This document shows, piece after piece, positions 10,359 through 20,420 of a stretch of DNA of 64,000 bases. Below the pieces are notes generated by a model that made no database searches, was not told the origin of the DNA, and worked only from the letters and a program-made list of their open reading frames with translations. Origin of the DNA: Thraustochytrium sp. TN22 (lineage: Eukaryota; Sar; Bigyra; Thraustochytrida; Thraustochytriidae). The position numbers and the translations under genes are program-made. The DNA is taken from contig JABLUY010000024.1 in the NCBI GenBank assembly GCA_013306675.1, positions 158,819 through 222,818 on the forward strand, given 5' to 3'. Each line of letters starts with the position of its first letter. The first letter of the stretch is position 1.

Positions 10359-13300
10359 ATGGCGGCGACGGTCGTGTCGCGCTCCCAAAGCCATGTGAGT
10401 GGCATGACGGGCCTCACGGGCGCAAGCGGTGGTGTTGACGCGGACATGGACCGTGCCTTCCGCCAGCTGCGTTCGCAAAGTGGCGGCGCTGCAAGCATCT
10501 TTATCGAGCTGGAAGCCTTCTTTGAAAAGACCAAGACCGGGCTCAACAAGTTGCTGCACAGCTTGACGCGCACCTCCAAGGAGACCTACCTCGCCTTCCT
10601 GCTTGGCGCCGTCATCGAGGCCGGCCAGCTCGCGGCGCTCGCACTGCCCGCATCGGCGGAGATGAATCTGGGCTATCCGGCCCCTGTGGAGAAACTGGCC
10701 GAAGTCGTGGCGTACACGCGCTTTGGAGCGCTCTTGTGGGAGCATTTTGACCACTTCACGGTGGGTCTCGTGATGCTGAGCATCCTCTCCGTGGAGCTGT
10801 TGGCGCTACCCTACGTGGCGTACACGTGGGCCACAAAGGAGTTCCGCTCGCTTGGCACCAAGCTGGTGCAGTATCAGCTGGCCATCTTTGGCGGCGTCTT
10901 CTTCGTGCCTATCGTCACGTCCCTCGCTGAGTCCGCCTTTTGCAAGGGATTCACATCGAATCAATGCCAATTTGTCAGGCCGATTGCCGTTGTGCAACTC
11001 CTGATCTTCGTCGTACTCGTCCTACTCGTCTCGATCATGTACTTTGACTCACGGCCCAAGTCCAAATCGATGACCGCGCGCCCGCACGCCCGCATCCATG
11101 TTTTGAGCGTCGCCGTCCGCGCTGCGCTGACCCTGTCCTTTGTGGCGATGCACAATGTCTCGGGCGGCGCTTCCAGTCTGAAACACATCTGGGTCATTGT
11201 CGTCGCAGCATCGACGACGCTCCTGGCCGGCTTCTATGTGTGGTACCAACCCTACTACCAGCAGCGCGCCAACGCAATCCGCAGCATGTTGATGTCCGTG
11301 GTTGCTTGGCTCGCCATCTGCTCGATGGTCCACGTGCTCACGGGTGCCGACGCGGCAGCCAGCGACGAGAACTCTTGCGTATACACGCATGACAACACCA
11401 TCACGGTGACGGCATTCATTGGGCTTGCACTAGTTGTGCCTCTCTCGTGGGTCACGCTGCACTACCGCCGGTACTCTCTGCAGATGAAGAGCCCAAAGCA
11501 ATGCACGAACGTGTACGAGCTAGAACTCAAGGGCCGCATCGAGATTCAAGGCCTCGGCGTTCACCACCAAAGCGACCTGAATAAGGCAGACAAGGATGAG
11601 CTAGAGGCGCGTGCGGCTCGCGTGCACAAGTGGTACATGGAAGCTGCCCCACTCTTCCCGCTGTCCGGATCCCTCCTCATGTTCCACGCCCAGATGCTCC
11701 TCGCCTTTCTGCCGCATAAGACGCCCATGGTGCGGCGCGCCATCGTGACCGGGCTGCGGCGCGGCCTGGCCCCGGACTTCCATGTTGTGGCATACAAGGT
11801 GCGTCGCACGCTGGAAGAGACGATCCAGGGCGCCTCAGATGTGCTCAGCATCGTGAGGTCTGAGGAGTACATGGCGGAAGCATTCAAGTACGACAAAAAG
11901 TGCTCGCACCAGCTGGTTGATTTTTGGAGCGAGCTCTCGGAGAAGCGGCCCGACATAAACAAGGTTCGTCGGCTAGCACTCAACATCGCCGTTACATCCT
12001 CTGCGGCGCAACAGGCATACTTCAAGCTGCTCAAGCTGTCGCCCAAGTCTACGCGGGTGTATGACATGGTGTCTTCGTTCCTGCTGGAAATCATGCATGA
12101 CACACGAATGGCTAGCATGCTCAAGATGAAGGGGACTCGCATCGCGCGGGAGACCCAAGCGCGCGCGACCACGAACCTGAACGAGGTCGAATCCGACTCG
12201 CTGTGCGTCATCGTTGTGCGCGCCTCTCTGGAGAACCGCCACGAGCTCGGTGACATCGTCTTCGCAAACACGAACGCGAGCCAGCTCCTCAACCAGGTGA
12301 ACCAGATGATTGTCGGCCAGAAAATTAGCAGCTACCTCGTCTCGCCGCTGGCCGAATCCTTCGAGGAGCTTGTCGAGGGCTTCATCGAGGACGGCAAGGA
12401 CGAGGCCTTCGAAGGCACGCTGCAAACCTATCTGCGCACGCCTAATGGCAACCTGGTTGCAGTGAACATGAAGATGCAGCCGTACTCGCCGGATGACGTT
12501 CACTTCAACATATACCTGGTCTTCCAAGCGGATGCCTCTCAGCACACGGACAACTATGTACTCATTGACGAGCAGACTGGTATCGTGCAAGGCATGGGCG
12601 GCGCGTGCCTGGCCGCGTTTCAGTCACACGCTCAGCACGCCGCGCAGACACAGCATCGAGCCCTCGAAAGTCTCACCTCGGGGCCATCGCAGCTCCACAT
12701 TTCGGCGCTTATTCCAAACTTTGCCGTGGTGGACTTTGCGTTGTATCCGCCAGGCACTGCGCTTCCGGCGATGCTGGAGGAGGAGGACACCGGCATGGTC
12801 ACACTCCGCCGATTTCGCGTCTCGTTCTCCGCCTCGGGCGCCGATGTGGGGGCGCGCGGCCCCGCTGGGGCTGGTGTCGAGGGCGGGCCCCAGGAGGGCG
12901 CCATCAGCCGGCGACGCTCCAGCATCGCCTCGCTTCTCGTCGGCGACGAGCCAGACACCACCACGTTGCGGCGCGCCGGCACGTCGAGCTCCTTGAACGA
13001 AGCACTGCGGCGCTCGCAGACCGCGCCTGTCACGGAGCGCAGCTCCTTGATTGGCCGTGTCGACGAAGATGACGAGGCAGGCGCGGACGATAAGGTCAGT
13101 GCGCCAGGTGGAATGTATCAAATGCACCGGCCGATGGGAAGCTCGATGGGGAGTGGTTTTGCCACCATTCGACCGCGAAGGTCGTCCTCCCACGTCCCCT
13201 CGGACCATCCAGCTAGTGGGCGCATCTGGTTCCAGCGGCGCAAGGTGCTGGGCAAGCGGCTCCTGCAGGTCTTCGTGCACGACCCGGCGGTGCCGGAGTT

Positions 13301-15644
13301 CAACGCGGCTGTGGAGGAGCGCTTCTTCGACGATCGCGACGGTCAAAGCGAACTGGACGGCGCCTCCATGGACATTGGCAACGACTCAGACCCTGACACG
13401 GAGCCGGAAAAGCGCAAATCGGGTCAGCTTTTCAAGCGCGCCGTAACGGACAAGTCGGACCACCTGAGGCGCTTCATGGAGGAGATGGGCTCTGCCAGCA
13501 AGCTGAACACGTCGCAGATTCAAAACGTGAAGAAGGCGGGCTCCAAGAAAACCGGCTCCAAAGCGGGTTCGGTTGCTTCGGGCGAGGTTCTGCGGCTCAA
13601 GGCGCAGGCAGTGCGCAAGGTGCTGCAGGAGAGCCAGAACGCGGCGATGGACTCGACGCTGGCCAAGCTCAGGCGCTGGTACCTTCGCGCCAGCGTCGTG
13701 ACGTGCATCTGCGTGCTGATCCAGTACCTGGAGGCGACCCTTCTGCTGGACGAGTACAACGCGGACGTGAAATTCGTCTCCACCCTCAGCTTCCGCCGCT
13801 TCTGCATGGTCACGATTGCCTACTGCGTGCACGGGCTCTCGCTTGTCCATGAGGGCATTCTTCCTGCGTCGATGGAGTCCACGCTGCGCGCTGAGGTGGG
13901 AGATCTCGCCACACAGCTCAAAACCGTCGACTATGATGTTTTCCAGCGTCGAACTTCGATTGGTGGCCATCTTCAAGAGCTGTACGAGCAGAAGCTCCTT
14001 CACTATCACCTCATGCGCAATGGCTACGTCGTCGAGGAAAAGGTGAGCCTGTTCGACGCGACTTTGAAGCTGACAAGTCTTGCCATGCAGGCCAAGGAGA
14101 CGGAGCTGGACCACTTCTATCCGGGGTCTCCAACCATACTTTCGCTGATGGAGAACCTGGACGATGTCGGCAACACCGTGCTGGTGGGCATCATGAACTC
14201 GACCTCTGACTTCTCCGAGTACGCACTTCATCACTCTGTAAACCTCATGAACAGGGTGATCATCATGGCCTGCATCATGGGCGCTCTGGTCATCACGCTG
14301 ATTGCTCTGACCATCTATCCGCTCGTGGGCAATGGCGGAAAGATTGAGAAGGTCAAGGGCGAGATTCTTCAGGTCTTTGCGGACATCCCCAAGCGCACCA
14401 CGCAAGAGATAGGCATGCGATTTGTGGAGCGTCTGCACAGCGTGCACGAGGAGGACGTCGATGCGTCGAGGCTCAACGGCGACCACCCTGCGATGCGCGG
14501 GCGCGAGGACGGGCATGCGGAAAGCGAGGCGCGACCGGCGGGTGGCATGCTGAGTCACATCACCGACGCAAACGAGTCGGGCCAGACGCGCGAGCCGAAG
14601 AAGGTGGCCAAGGTGGTACCGGAGCCACCAGCATCTTCGCCGAGTCCGCGCGCTCGCAAGGCTGCTCAGGGCAAGCAGCACTCCTCGCGCCGAGAAAATC
14701 ATCAGCGTTCGCGCTGCTGCAGCATCAACAAGGTGCTCATCGTGTTGCGCATGAGCGCACTGCTTTTCCTGTCTGCCGCTTACCTCACGGCCGTCGTTCT
14801 CCTCGTCATCAAGCTCGAGTCGGATACGCACAGCGCACCAGTGGAGCTCAACTACGATGGCCTGCGGCGGATGCAGATGCGCTACAGTCTCCATGAATTC
14901 CGTCTTTGGATCACGGGCGCGTATCAGGGCGTCACCATGCAAGAGCAACTTGAGGACGGAAGCCTGGAGGATCTCGATTTTCGCTCCACGATCGACCGGA
15001 TCCGGGCGCGCCTTGATGAAACCCTCGCTACCCATGAGGCACTTCTCTACGGCGACGCGGCTCTCGAGCTGGAGGGCGCCTTCCGTGATCCAGACGTCAG
15101 CGAGACGTTGATGACGCTATACACCACGGACGGTTGCCAGGAACTCAGCGCGGACTCGCCAATGACCGAGGATGAGTGCCGCGCCTACGACAACGGACTC
15201 ATGGACACCGGCTTGCAAAGCGCCATTCTCAACTTCATCGAGAGCATGGAGGAGCTCACCTATGACACGGAACTCGCCGCAGCGTCACTGTCGCAGGACC
15301 TGGACCAGATCTCGGCTGTCTTCGCCCGCGACGATGTGCAGCGAATCATCACACTGGAGAACGACCTTCTTCAGCCACAGATGAGCACGATCATCTCCGT
15401 CTCTATGTCCGAGCTGCATGACAAGATCGTTCAGGTCGAGACATTCATGCTCATCATGCTCATTCTCTTCATCATCCTCGCCTTTTGCATCTACGCCTTC
15501 ATTGTCCGTGCTATCCTCAGTCGCCTCGACACGGAGGTGAAGCGCACGCGCAGCCTCCTCCTCGTCATTCCAGAGGACGTTCTCGACTCCCTGCGCCACA
15601 TCCAGGTCTTCCTCGTCGAGTCTTTCTCCAAGTCCTCCTCTTGA
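10359..15644 (+). CDS. TmcB-like multipass membrane protein with TPR-like and PAS-like regions (paralog B)
   Basis: Encodes 1,761 aa. The ATG at 10359 sits in a strong context (CAGCCATGG). The architecture matches paralog A: eight N-terminal hydrophobic segments (within about 70-360), a shared block of the form KQCTNVYELELKGRIEIQGLG, a TPR-like helical region (about 400-600) and a PAS-like domain (about 614-724). A long acidic/Ser-rich linker then leads to a C-terminal half with TM segments near 1110-1130, 1305-1330, 1465-1490 and 1695-1720 that enclose two helical domains. The C-terminal segment VIPEDVLDSLRHIQVFLVE parallels VPEDALPHLPHVQRFLV in paralog A. The linker and the tail after the first TM set diverge most. 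A membrane sensor or mechanosensory scaffold role is inferred from TmcB-type proteins. Codon periodicity is strong throughout and no intron is needed. Confidence 0.8.
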   Translation: MAATVVSRSQSHVSGMTGLTGASGGVDADMDRAFRQLRSQSGGAASIFIELEAFFEKTKTGLNKLLHSLTRTSKETYLAFLLGAVIEAGQLAALALPASAEMNLGYPAPVEKLAEVVAYTRFGALLWEHFDHFTVGLVMLSILSVELLALPYVAYTWATKEFRSLGTKLVQYQLAIFGGVFFVPIVTSLAESAFCKGFTSNQCQFVRPIAVVQLLIFVVLVLLVSIMYFDSRPKSKSMTARPHARIHVLSVAVRAALTLSFVAMHNVSGGASSLKHIWVIVVAASTTLLAGFYVWYQPYYQQRANAIRSMLMSVVAWLAICSMVHVLTGADAAASDENSCVYTHDNTITVTAFIGLALVVPLSWVTLHYRRYSLQMKSPKQCTNVYELELKGRIEIQGLGVHHQSDLNKADKDELEARAARVHKWYMEAAPLFPLSGSLLMFHAQMLLAFLPHKTPMVRRAIVTGLRRGLAPDFHVVAYKVRRTLEETIQGASDVLSIVRSEEYMAEAFKYDKKCSHQLVDFWSELSEKRPDINKVRRLALNIAVTSSAAQQAYFKLLKLSPKSTRVYDMVSSFLLEIMHDTRMASMLKMKGTRIARETQARATTNLNEVESDSLCVIVVRASLENRHELGDIVFANTNASQLLNQVNQMIVGQKISSYLVSPLAESFEELVEGFIEDGKDEAFEGTLQTYLRTPNGNLVAVNMKMQPYSPDDVHFNIYLVFQADASQHTDNYVLIDEQTGIVQGMGGACLAAFQSHAQHAAQTQHRALESLTSGPSQLHISALIPNFAVVDFALYPPGTALPAMLEEEDTGMVTLRRFRVSFSASGADVGARGPAGAGVEGGPQEGAISRRRSSIASLLVGDEPDTTTLRRAGTSSSLNEALRRSQTAPVTERSSLIGRVDEDDEAGADDKVSAPGGMYQMHRPMGSSMGSGFATIRPRRSSSHVPSDHPASGRIWFQRRKVLGKRLLQVFVHDPAVPEFNAAVEERFFDDRDGQSELDGASMDIGNDSDPDTEPEKRKSGQLFKRAVTDKSDHLRRFMEEMGSASKLNTSQIQNVKKAGSKKTGSKAGSVASGEVLRLKAQAVRKVLQESQNAAMDSTLAKLRRWYLRASVVTCICVLIQYLEATLLLDEYNADVKFVSTLSFRRFCMVTIAYCVHGLSLVHEGILPASMESTLRAEVGDLATQLKTVDYDVFQRRTSIGGHLQELYEQKLLHYHLMRNGYVVEEKVSLFDATLKLTSLAMQAKETELDHFYPGSPTILSLMENLDDVGNTVLVGIMNSTSDFSEYALHHSVNLMNRVIIMACIMGALVITLIALTIYPLVGNGGKIEKVKGEILQVFADIPKRTTQEIGMRFVERLHSVHEEDVDASRLNGDHPAMRGREDGHAESEARPAGGMLSHITDANESGQTREPKKVAKVVPEPPASSPSPRARKAAQGKQHSSRRENHQRSRCCSINKVLIVLRMSALLFLSAAYLTAVVLLVIKLESDTHSAPVELNYDGLRRMQMRYSLHEFRLWITGAYQGVTMQEQLEDGSLEDLDFRSTIDRIRARLDETLATHEALLYGDAALELEGAFRDPDVSETLMTLYTTDGCQELSADSPMTEDECRAYDNGLMDTGLQSAILNFIESMEELTYDTELAAASLSQDLDQISAVFARDDVQRIITLENDLLQPQMSTIISVSMSELHDKIVQVETFMLIMLILFIILAFCIYAFIVRAILSRLDTEVKRTRSLLLVIPEDVLDSLRHIQVFLVESFSKSSS

Positions 15645-16379
15645 TAGTTTTACCACACTTTTTCCACGAAAATCAGCCACATCAAGCACGAAGATATCGA
15701 ACGCTCAAGCGGCCGGGCCGACGCGCGTTAGCTTTGGCCAATCCTCCTCTCGTCGTTGTCGTCAAGTACCGAGCGAACCTTCAACTCACCGTCCTTTTGG
15801 AGGGTGAGGGGCGGGGTGGAGCTAACTACGTTCACCAAAACTAATGAAGAGTAGCGTGTCAGAGTGCCAGTCATTGTCGATCATGCCAATGCCAACCCGG
15901 GTCAACTTCACTCTCAAAGCTTCAACCTGACTCAAACTCGGACCCGGGACGCAGCCGCGGGACAACTTGACGTTGTTCTACAGCGTTCCGAACAACCGAA
16001 GAAGAGCCGCGGCGCCGCGCCCGGCAGCTCCGGCCGGCTCCGACTGCGCCACTGCAGCCAGCTGACCGAGGCTGACAGAAGGCTGCAAAGGAGCACGGAG
16101 CGCGTCTCGCTGCGTCTCTCTGCGCTCGCCTCGCGCCGCCGCGTGCTGGCCGCCTGGCGCAGTCTGAGCCGAGCTATCTGTAAGCGCAGCTGACCAGCAG
16201 GGGCCGTTCGGCTGTTCTCATGCAGGCCGTTCTTCTTCAAGTTGCCAGAGTCGCCTTGGGCGATGCCCGGCGCGTTCCGGCGGCAGGCGGTGGCTGCGAG
16301 TGAGCAGGAAAGGGCGCGGCACTCCGCGATCGATCGATCGGCGGCGCGGGCGAGGACGCGGCGGGCGGCAGCGAGCGCG
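15645..16379. other. Intergenic region upstream of TOM22
   Basis: No gene seen. It contains the 3' flank of TmcB-like paralog B and the presumed TOM22 promoter, including a short GATC run (CGATCGATCGATCGG) 45-60 bp before the ATG. Confidence 0.4.
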
Positions 16380-16569
16380 ATGATCACCGTGCAGCAGGAC
16401 GCGGCGGCGACGCCCGGCGCCGCCCCCGGCGGGCTCAAGGTACGTGTTTGCGGCGGGCGCCGCGAGCGTGAGAGGGGTGGGCATGAATGAAGCCGGAGGC
16501 ATGGACGCGGCGCGGCGGCGCAGCACGGCGCGGCGCGACGAGGCGCGGCGCGACGCTCCGGGTGGGTGC

Positions 16570-16600
<31 letters not shown>

Positions 16601-16889
16601 GCGGTGGTCGACGGCGGGCAGCAGAGACTGACGAATCTACGCAACACAGGGCCTGTTCGACTCGAGCCTGGTCAAGAGCGCCCGCGCCTGGGCGTGGTGG
16701 GCCTTCAAGAAGGGCGGCGACGTGACGTGGATCCTCACGACGACGGGCATCGTCGTGGTGTTCCCGCTGTATTTCCAGGTGGCCAGGGACATGGCGCTTG
16801 CCGAGGCCGAGGCCCAGCAGGTGCAGCAGCTTCGCGCGCAGGGCTACAACCAGCAGCAGATCAACCAGATGATGGGCCTGCCGCAGTAG
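16380..16889 (+). CDS. TOM22: Mitochondrial import receptor subunit TOM22 (two exons)
   Basis: Exon 1 is 16380-16439 (20 codons) and exon 2 is 16650-16889, giving 99 aa. The intron is phase 0, starts GTACGT, ends ACACAG and has a CTGAC branch-like site about 20 bp before the acceptor. After splicing the protein has a short N-terminal segment, an amphipathic Trp-rich stretch (RAWAWWAFKKGG), one TM helix with TTTGIVVVFPLYF, where the Thr cluster and the central Pro are typical of TOM22/TOM9 proteins, and a Gln-rich tail ending NQMMGLPQ. TOM22 is the central receptor and organiser of the outer-membrane TOM complex. The protein lacks the long acidic N-terminus of fungal and animal TOM22, so it resembles the short plant-type form. 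No single unspliced frame shows it. Confidence 0.8.
16440..16649 (+). other. Spliceosomal intron in TOM22
   Basis: A 210-bp GT-AG intron (GTACGT donor, CACAG acceptor) containing GCG-rich pentamer and triplet repeats. Its position is supported because removing it joins a 20-codon leader to a clean TOM22 frame. Confidence 0.75.
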
Positions 16890-17340
16890 ATGCCGAAAGA
16901 AAAGGAATGAGACCGTGGTTCTGTTCTGATGCTTCTTCCCCTTGAATGAAGCTCCGCGATGCCGAGCTCCATGGTGCTCCATTGGCCACCATTGGGCCTG
17001 ACTGTGAGATCTTCAAGATGATTTGAAGTGGAAAATGCAAGAGCATCGGATGATGGACGACACCCCTTTGTTTTGTTTTGCTGAGCAGATGACACGGCAG
17101 CAAGAAAGGCGTCAAGTCGGGCGGTCACGCTACCCATTCAGACTCTCTAAGAGCTGGCTGGCTTATGAACTGACAAAGGGTTTCATGAAGGCTCGAGTGC
17201 GCTCGGAGAAGCGCTTGCAGCTGGACTCGGACTCGTTCGCGTGCTCTCTTTCTCTCTCTCTCTCTCTACTCAAGGCCGGTTTCGGGCTTGCTTGCTTGCT
17301 TACCCAACAGAGCAGCTACAACAAAGCATGTAGACTTTGG
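16890..17340. other. Convergent 3' intergenic region
   Basis: Lies between the stops of TOM22 (+) and the Sds3-like gene (-). No gene seen. It holds a short TC dinucleotide run (about 17246-17268). Confidence 0.5.
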
Positions 17341-18279
17341 CTAGGCGGCCACATCGTCGACGAGCGGGCCAATTGTACAGCGGCCCGAACGAAGATAGGC
17401 GATGAGCACGCGCGTCTGTGAGCCATCTAACAGCTTGACAATGACCTCGGACGGGCTCACAGTTTGAATGGTGCCCTGGATCTGCTCCTTGGAGACCTCC
17501 GTGTAGCATACGACGTCTTGGTCCTTCTCGAGAATGTGCTCGTTGTAGTAGAGCACTCCGTCCTCGACACGCACACTCTCCTTGCCAAGATCATCCTGCG
17601 TGAGAAACTTGGTGGCACGGTCCTTCCAGTCCTGCTGGATGGCGCGCAGGTCGTTGAAGATGGAGTCCTCGGTCATGAAGAAGTTCACACCAAGGCTCTC
17701 AGCGCCATAGCCGCCGGGCGCGGCGGTACGTGCCGCTGCGGGCTCGCCGGCGCCCGGGGCAGGACTGGCCTCGCCGTCCACCTCCATGCCGCCGGCGCCC
17801 TCGTCGGTGGCCTCGTCGCCGTCGTGGCTACCGCCCTTCTTGCCGCGAAGCTTGCGCGAGCTAGCACGCACCTCGCCGCCACCGCCGCCCTCGCTGCCGC
17901 TGCGGAGCGCCTCCAGGCGCTTGATGGACTCCTCCAGCTCGCCCGTCAGCTTGGCCTGCATGTCCTTATAGGCGTTGTCGTAGGCCTCCTTGGCCGCCTT
18001 GACGTCAAAGGCGAAGAGCGACTCGGCCTCCTTGAGCCGCAGCTCGCGCATACGCTCGGCCTGCGTCACGCTGCGCAGCTTGCGCCGCTGCAGCGTCTTG
18101 TCGCCCTCCTTGATGTCCTCATGGGACCCGTCCTTGACGCGCGCCAGCTCCTTGCGCAGCTCGTCCACCTTGCTCTTGTAGAACGCCTCGCCGTCGCCGC
18201 CTTCGCCGGCCGCCGCCGCCGCGCTCGCCTCGCCGCCGCCGCCCTCGCCCTCCTCCGCGTCCGCGCGCTGCCGCTTCAT
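17341..18279 (-). CDS. Sds3/SUDS3 (BRMS1 family) Sin3-HDAC complex subunit
   Basis: Encodes 312 aa from ATG 18279 (MKRQRADAEEG). The same frame stays open to an earlier ATG at 18456, but that would add a Ser/Thr-rich leader from a repeat tract, so I prefer the downstream start. Order: acidic Gly/Ala-rich N-terminus, coiled-coil Sds3 domain (about 35-135, from YKSKVDELRKELARVKDG), basic linker (SSRKLRGKKGG), then VNFFMTEDSIFNDLRAI, which parallels the LNYLLTDEQIMEDL block of human SUDS3, and a C-terminal capped-Tudor-like segment with RVEDGVLYYN and VIVKLLDGSQTRV. In other eukaryotes the family bridges Sin3 dimers and stabilises histone deacetylase complexes. A nuclear corepressor role is expected. 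Confidence 0.82.
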   Translation of the reverse strand: MKRQRADAEEGEGGGGEASAAAAAGEGGDGEAFYKSKVDELRKELARVKDGSHEDIKEGDKTLQRRKLRSVTQAERMRELRLKEAESLFAFDVKAAKEAYDNAYKDMQAKLTGELEESIKRLEALRSGSEGGGGGEVRASSRKLRGKKGGSHDGDEATDEGAGGMEVDGEASPAPGAGEPAAARTAAPGGYGAESLGVNFFMTEDSIFNDLRAIQQDWKDRATKFLTQDDLGKESVRVEDGVLYYNEHILEKDQDVVCYTEVSKEQIQGTIQTVSPSEVIVKLLDGSQTRVLIAYLRSGRCTIGPLVDDVAA

Positions 18280-19107
18280 GCTGTCGCTGCTGGTGCTGCT
18301 AGTGCTGCTGCTGGTGCTGCTGGTTCTGCTGGTGCTGCTGGTACCGCTGCCGCTCGTACGCGCGCAAGCTCGCCCGCTCGCTCGCAAACTAGTTGGCGGC
18401 CGCCCTGCTGCACGCGGCCGAGGAGGCCGCTGCCGGCGCCGGCCACCGCCAGACAATCGCGCCGCCGCCGCCGCCGCCGCCGAGTCGCTGCGCGGCGAAG
18501 CTCCCCGATGCCTGCCGCCGCCGTCCGCTCAAGCGTCCAGGCCCCCGCCGCGCCGCAGCGCCGCCGTGCCGCGCCGCGCGCGCGCAATCGCTGCCGCGGC
18601 TTTGATCGCAGCAGGCAGCTCTGCGCCTGCTGCCGGCCGTCGTGGGCGGTGGTTGCCCGTTCCAACGTTCTGTTCGCGCGGGACGTTGGACCTCTTTACG
18701 TTCATTTCCGTTCGTTCTCCTGCTCGGCCGAAATTGAGGCTGTTATCTTGATTGAATCTTGAATCTTGATCTCATCATGTGAGGCGCGCTCAGGCTGGCA
18801 CAGTGCAGTGCCTTCTGGTCTGCTGGCGAACAAGCTTAGGCAGTAGCTGGCCGTAGAGGTGGCCTTCATGAGCTCAAAGGTGCGCCTGGCAGGCAGGCCC
18901 TGGTGCGGGCGTGGTTGCAGGTTCTCGATCTCTCCCTCCCTCACAACAAGCCAAGTCGAAAATCGACGCTGCTAGTAGCCGGAGACCACGCGCCGCGGCG
19001 GCGGCTCTCCTCACTGGCACTGTAGTAACGCACTAAGCACGACGTCAATCAAACCGCAGAGAACGAACAGCCAATCAAGAGCCTGCCAGTGGCTGCCTGT
19101 GCCACAG

Positions 19108-19133
19108 TATCTAGCTAGCTAGCTAGAGCTAAC
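19108..19133. promoter_or_regulatory. TAGCTAGCTAGCTAG block
   Basis: Four overlapping CTAG/TAGC words in a row, the longest perfect run of this motif in the window. It lies about 830 bp upstream of the Sds3-like start and 1.3 kb upstream of PCCB. The function is unknown. Confidence 0.3.
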
Positions 19134-20075
19134 TTGGAGCGAGCGCTGCTCGCAGTGCTCTGCCCGCCACCGGCCTGGCACCGCCCGCCCAGCCAGCCAG
19201 CCAGCCGCCTCCGCCTCCGCCAGCGCCGCGGCGGCAGCCGCAAATGCGCACGCGCAACTTGCGCAACAACTTGCGCATCATCGCGCCGCGCCGTGGCGGC
19301 ACTGGCGGACCAGCCGCGCCGCAGCTCCCGTCGCAAAAACATGCGCATCGCTCTCACGCCTCCCAGTCCTCCCGGGGACCGCCGGCCTCCGTCCCCCGCG
19401 GCCGCCGCGCTCGGGCTGCGCTCTCCTCTCCGGGCTCTCGGCGCCTCGCCTCGCCGGGCGTGGCGCTGGCCAGCCGCGCGCCGCGGGGCGCCTCGCCGCG
19501 CCGCGCGCCGCCGCTCCGGCGCGGGCCGCGCGCGCCCGGCCGGCCCGGCCCGGCCCGGCGTCGCCTCGCGCTCGGCCTGCGGCGCGAGTCCGAGCCATCG
19601 CTGCCGGCTGACTCGGAAGTCCTACCCCATCCCATCGCGCCTGCGCAAAGGTTTGCGGCGGACGGCGGCTCGCCGCGCGCGGCGGCCTGCCTGCCTGCCT
19701 GCCTCGCCCGCGCCGGGCCGCGCCGCCCGCCGCGCGCTGCCGCCGCTCGCGCGCGCTGCCGCCGCTCGCGCGCGCTGCCGCGCGCTGCCGCCGCCGCGGC
19801 CTGCGCAGGCGCCGCGCCGCGCCCCACGCCGCTGCTGCCCGCGCTGCCCGCGCCTCTGGTCCGACCGGGCTCCCGCGGCAGCGCGTGCGAGGCGTGCTTG
19901 TCCGCTATCTATCGAACGAAGTTAATCTCTGTCCATGCCTCTCGATCTCGTCTCGATCTCTCCCCACTGGCAGGCGCCGGGCGGCTGGCCGTGACCGCTG
20001 CTTCATGACCACGGCTCCATGCTCGTGTAGCATCCTGTCGCGATCAGCCTCGAGGCCTGGGTCGCGCGGCCTGGC

Positions 20076-20145
20076 TTTGCTTTGCTTTGCTTTGCTTTGC
20101 TTTGCTTTGCCCCGCTTTGCCCTGCTTTGCTCTGCTCTGCTCTGC
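20076..20145. repeat. Pentanucleotide array, TTTGC units
   Basis: Seven perfect TTTGC units followed by seven degenerate units in the same register (CCCGC, TTTGC, CCTGC, TTTGC, then TCTGC three times). It lies 276-345 bp upstream of the PCCB start. Confidence 0.95.
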
Positions 20146-20420
20146 ACGCCTTGTGCCCGGCTGCCCCGGGGCCGCGCCGCGAAGAGCGCGGCCGCGGCAA
20201 ATCCGATTCGCGCGCGGCGGACGGGAGGCGGCTCGCGGGCGCGGCGGCGGCGCGGCGGCGGCGGGCGCGGGCGGCGCGGCAGGCGGCGGCGCGGGCGGCG
20301 CGGCAGGGCGCGGGCGGCGCGGGCGGCGCGGCAGGGCGCGGCAGGGCGCGGCGAGGCGGCGCGCGAGCGCGGCGAGAAGCGGCCGGGCCGGACTTGGGCA
20401 GGGGCGGGAGGACAGAGAGG

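Larger units (their letters stand above)
18280..20420. other. Divergent intergenic region between the Sds3-like gene and PCCB
   Basis: 2.1 kb without a supported gene. It includes a TAGCTAGCTAGCTAG block (19108-19133), CCAG and CTGC tetramers (19188-19210, 19684-19704) and the TTTGC pentamer array. Long open frames here are GC-rich shadows. One on the minus strand runs through the whole PCCB gene as antisense. Confidence 0.5.

Noticed and set aside
13386-15035. Minus-strand frame of about 550 aa inside TmcB-like paralog B
   Set aside because: Shadow frame. His/Arg/Leu-rich without domain signals, opposite a gene with a well-conserved paralog.
20082-20420. In-frame N-terminal extension of PCCB
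   Set aside because: It consists of translated TTTGC and GCG repeats. The ATG at 20421 gives a typical presequence and the right length.
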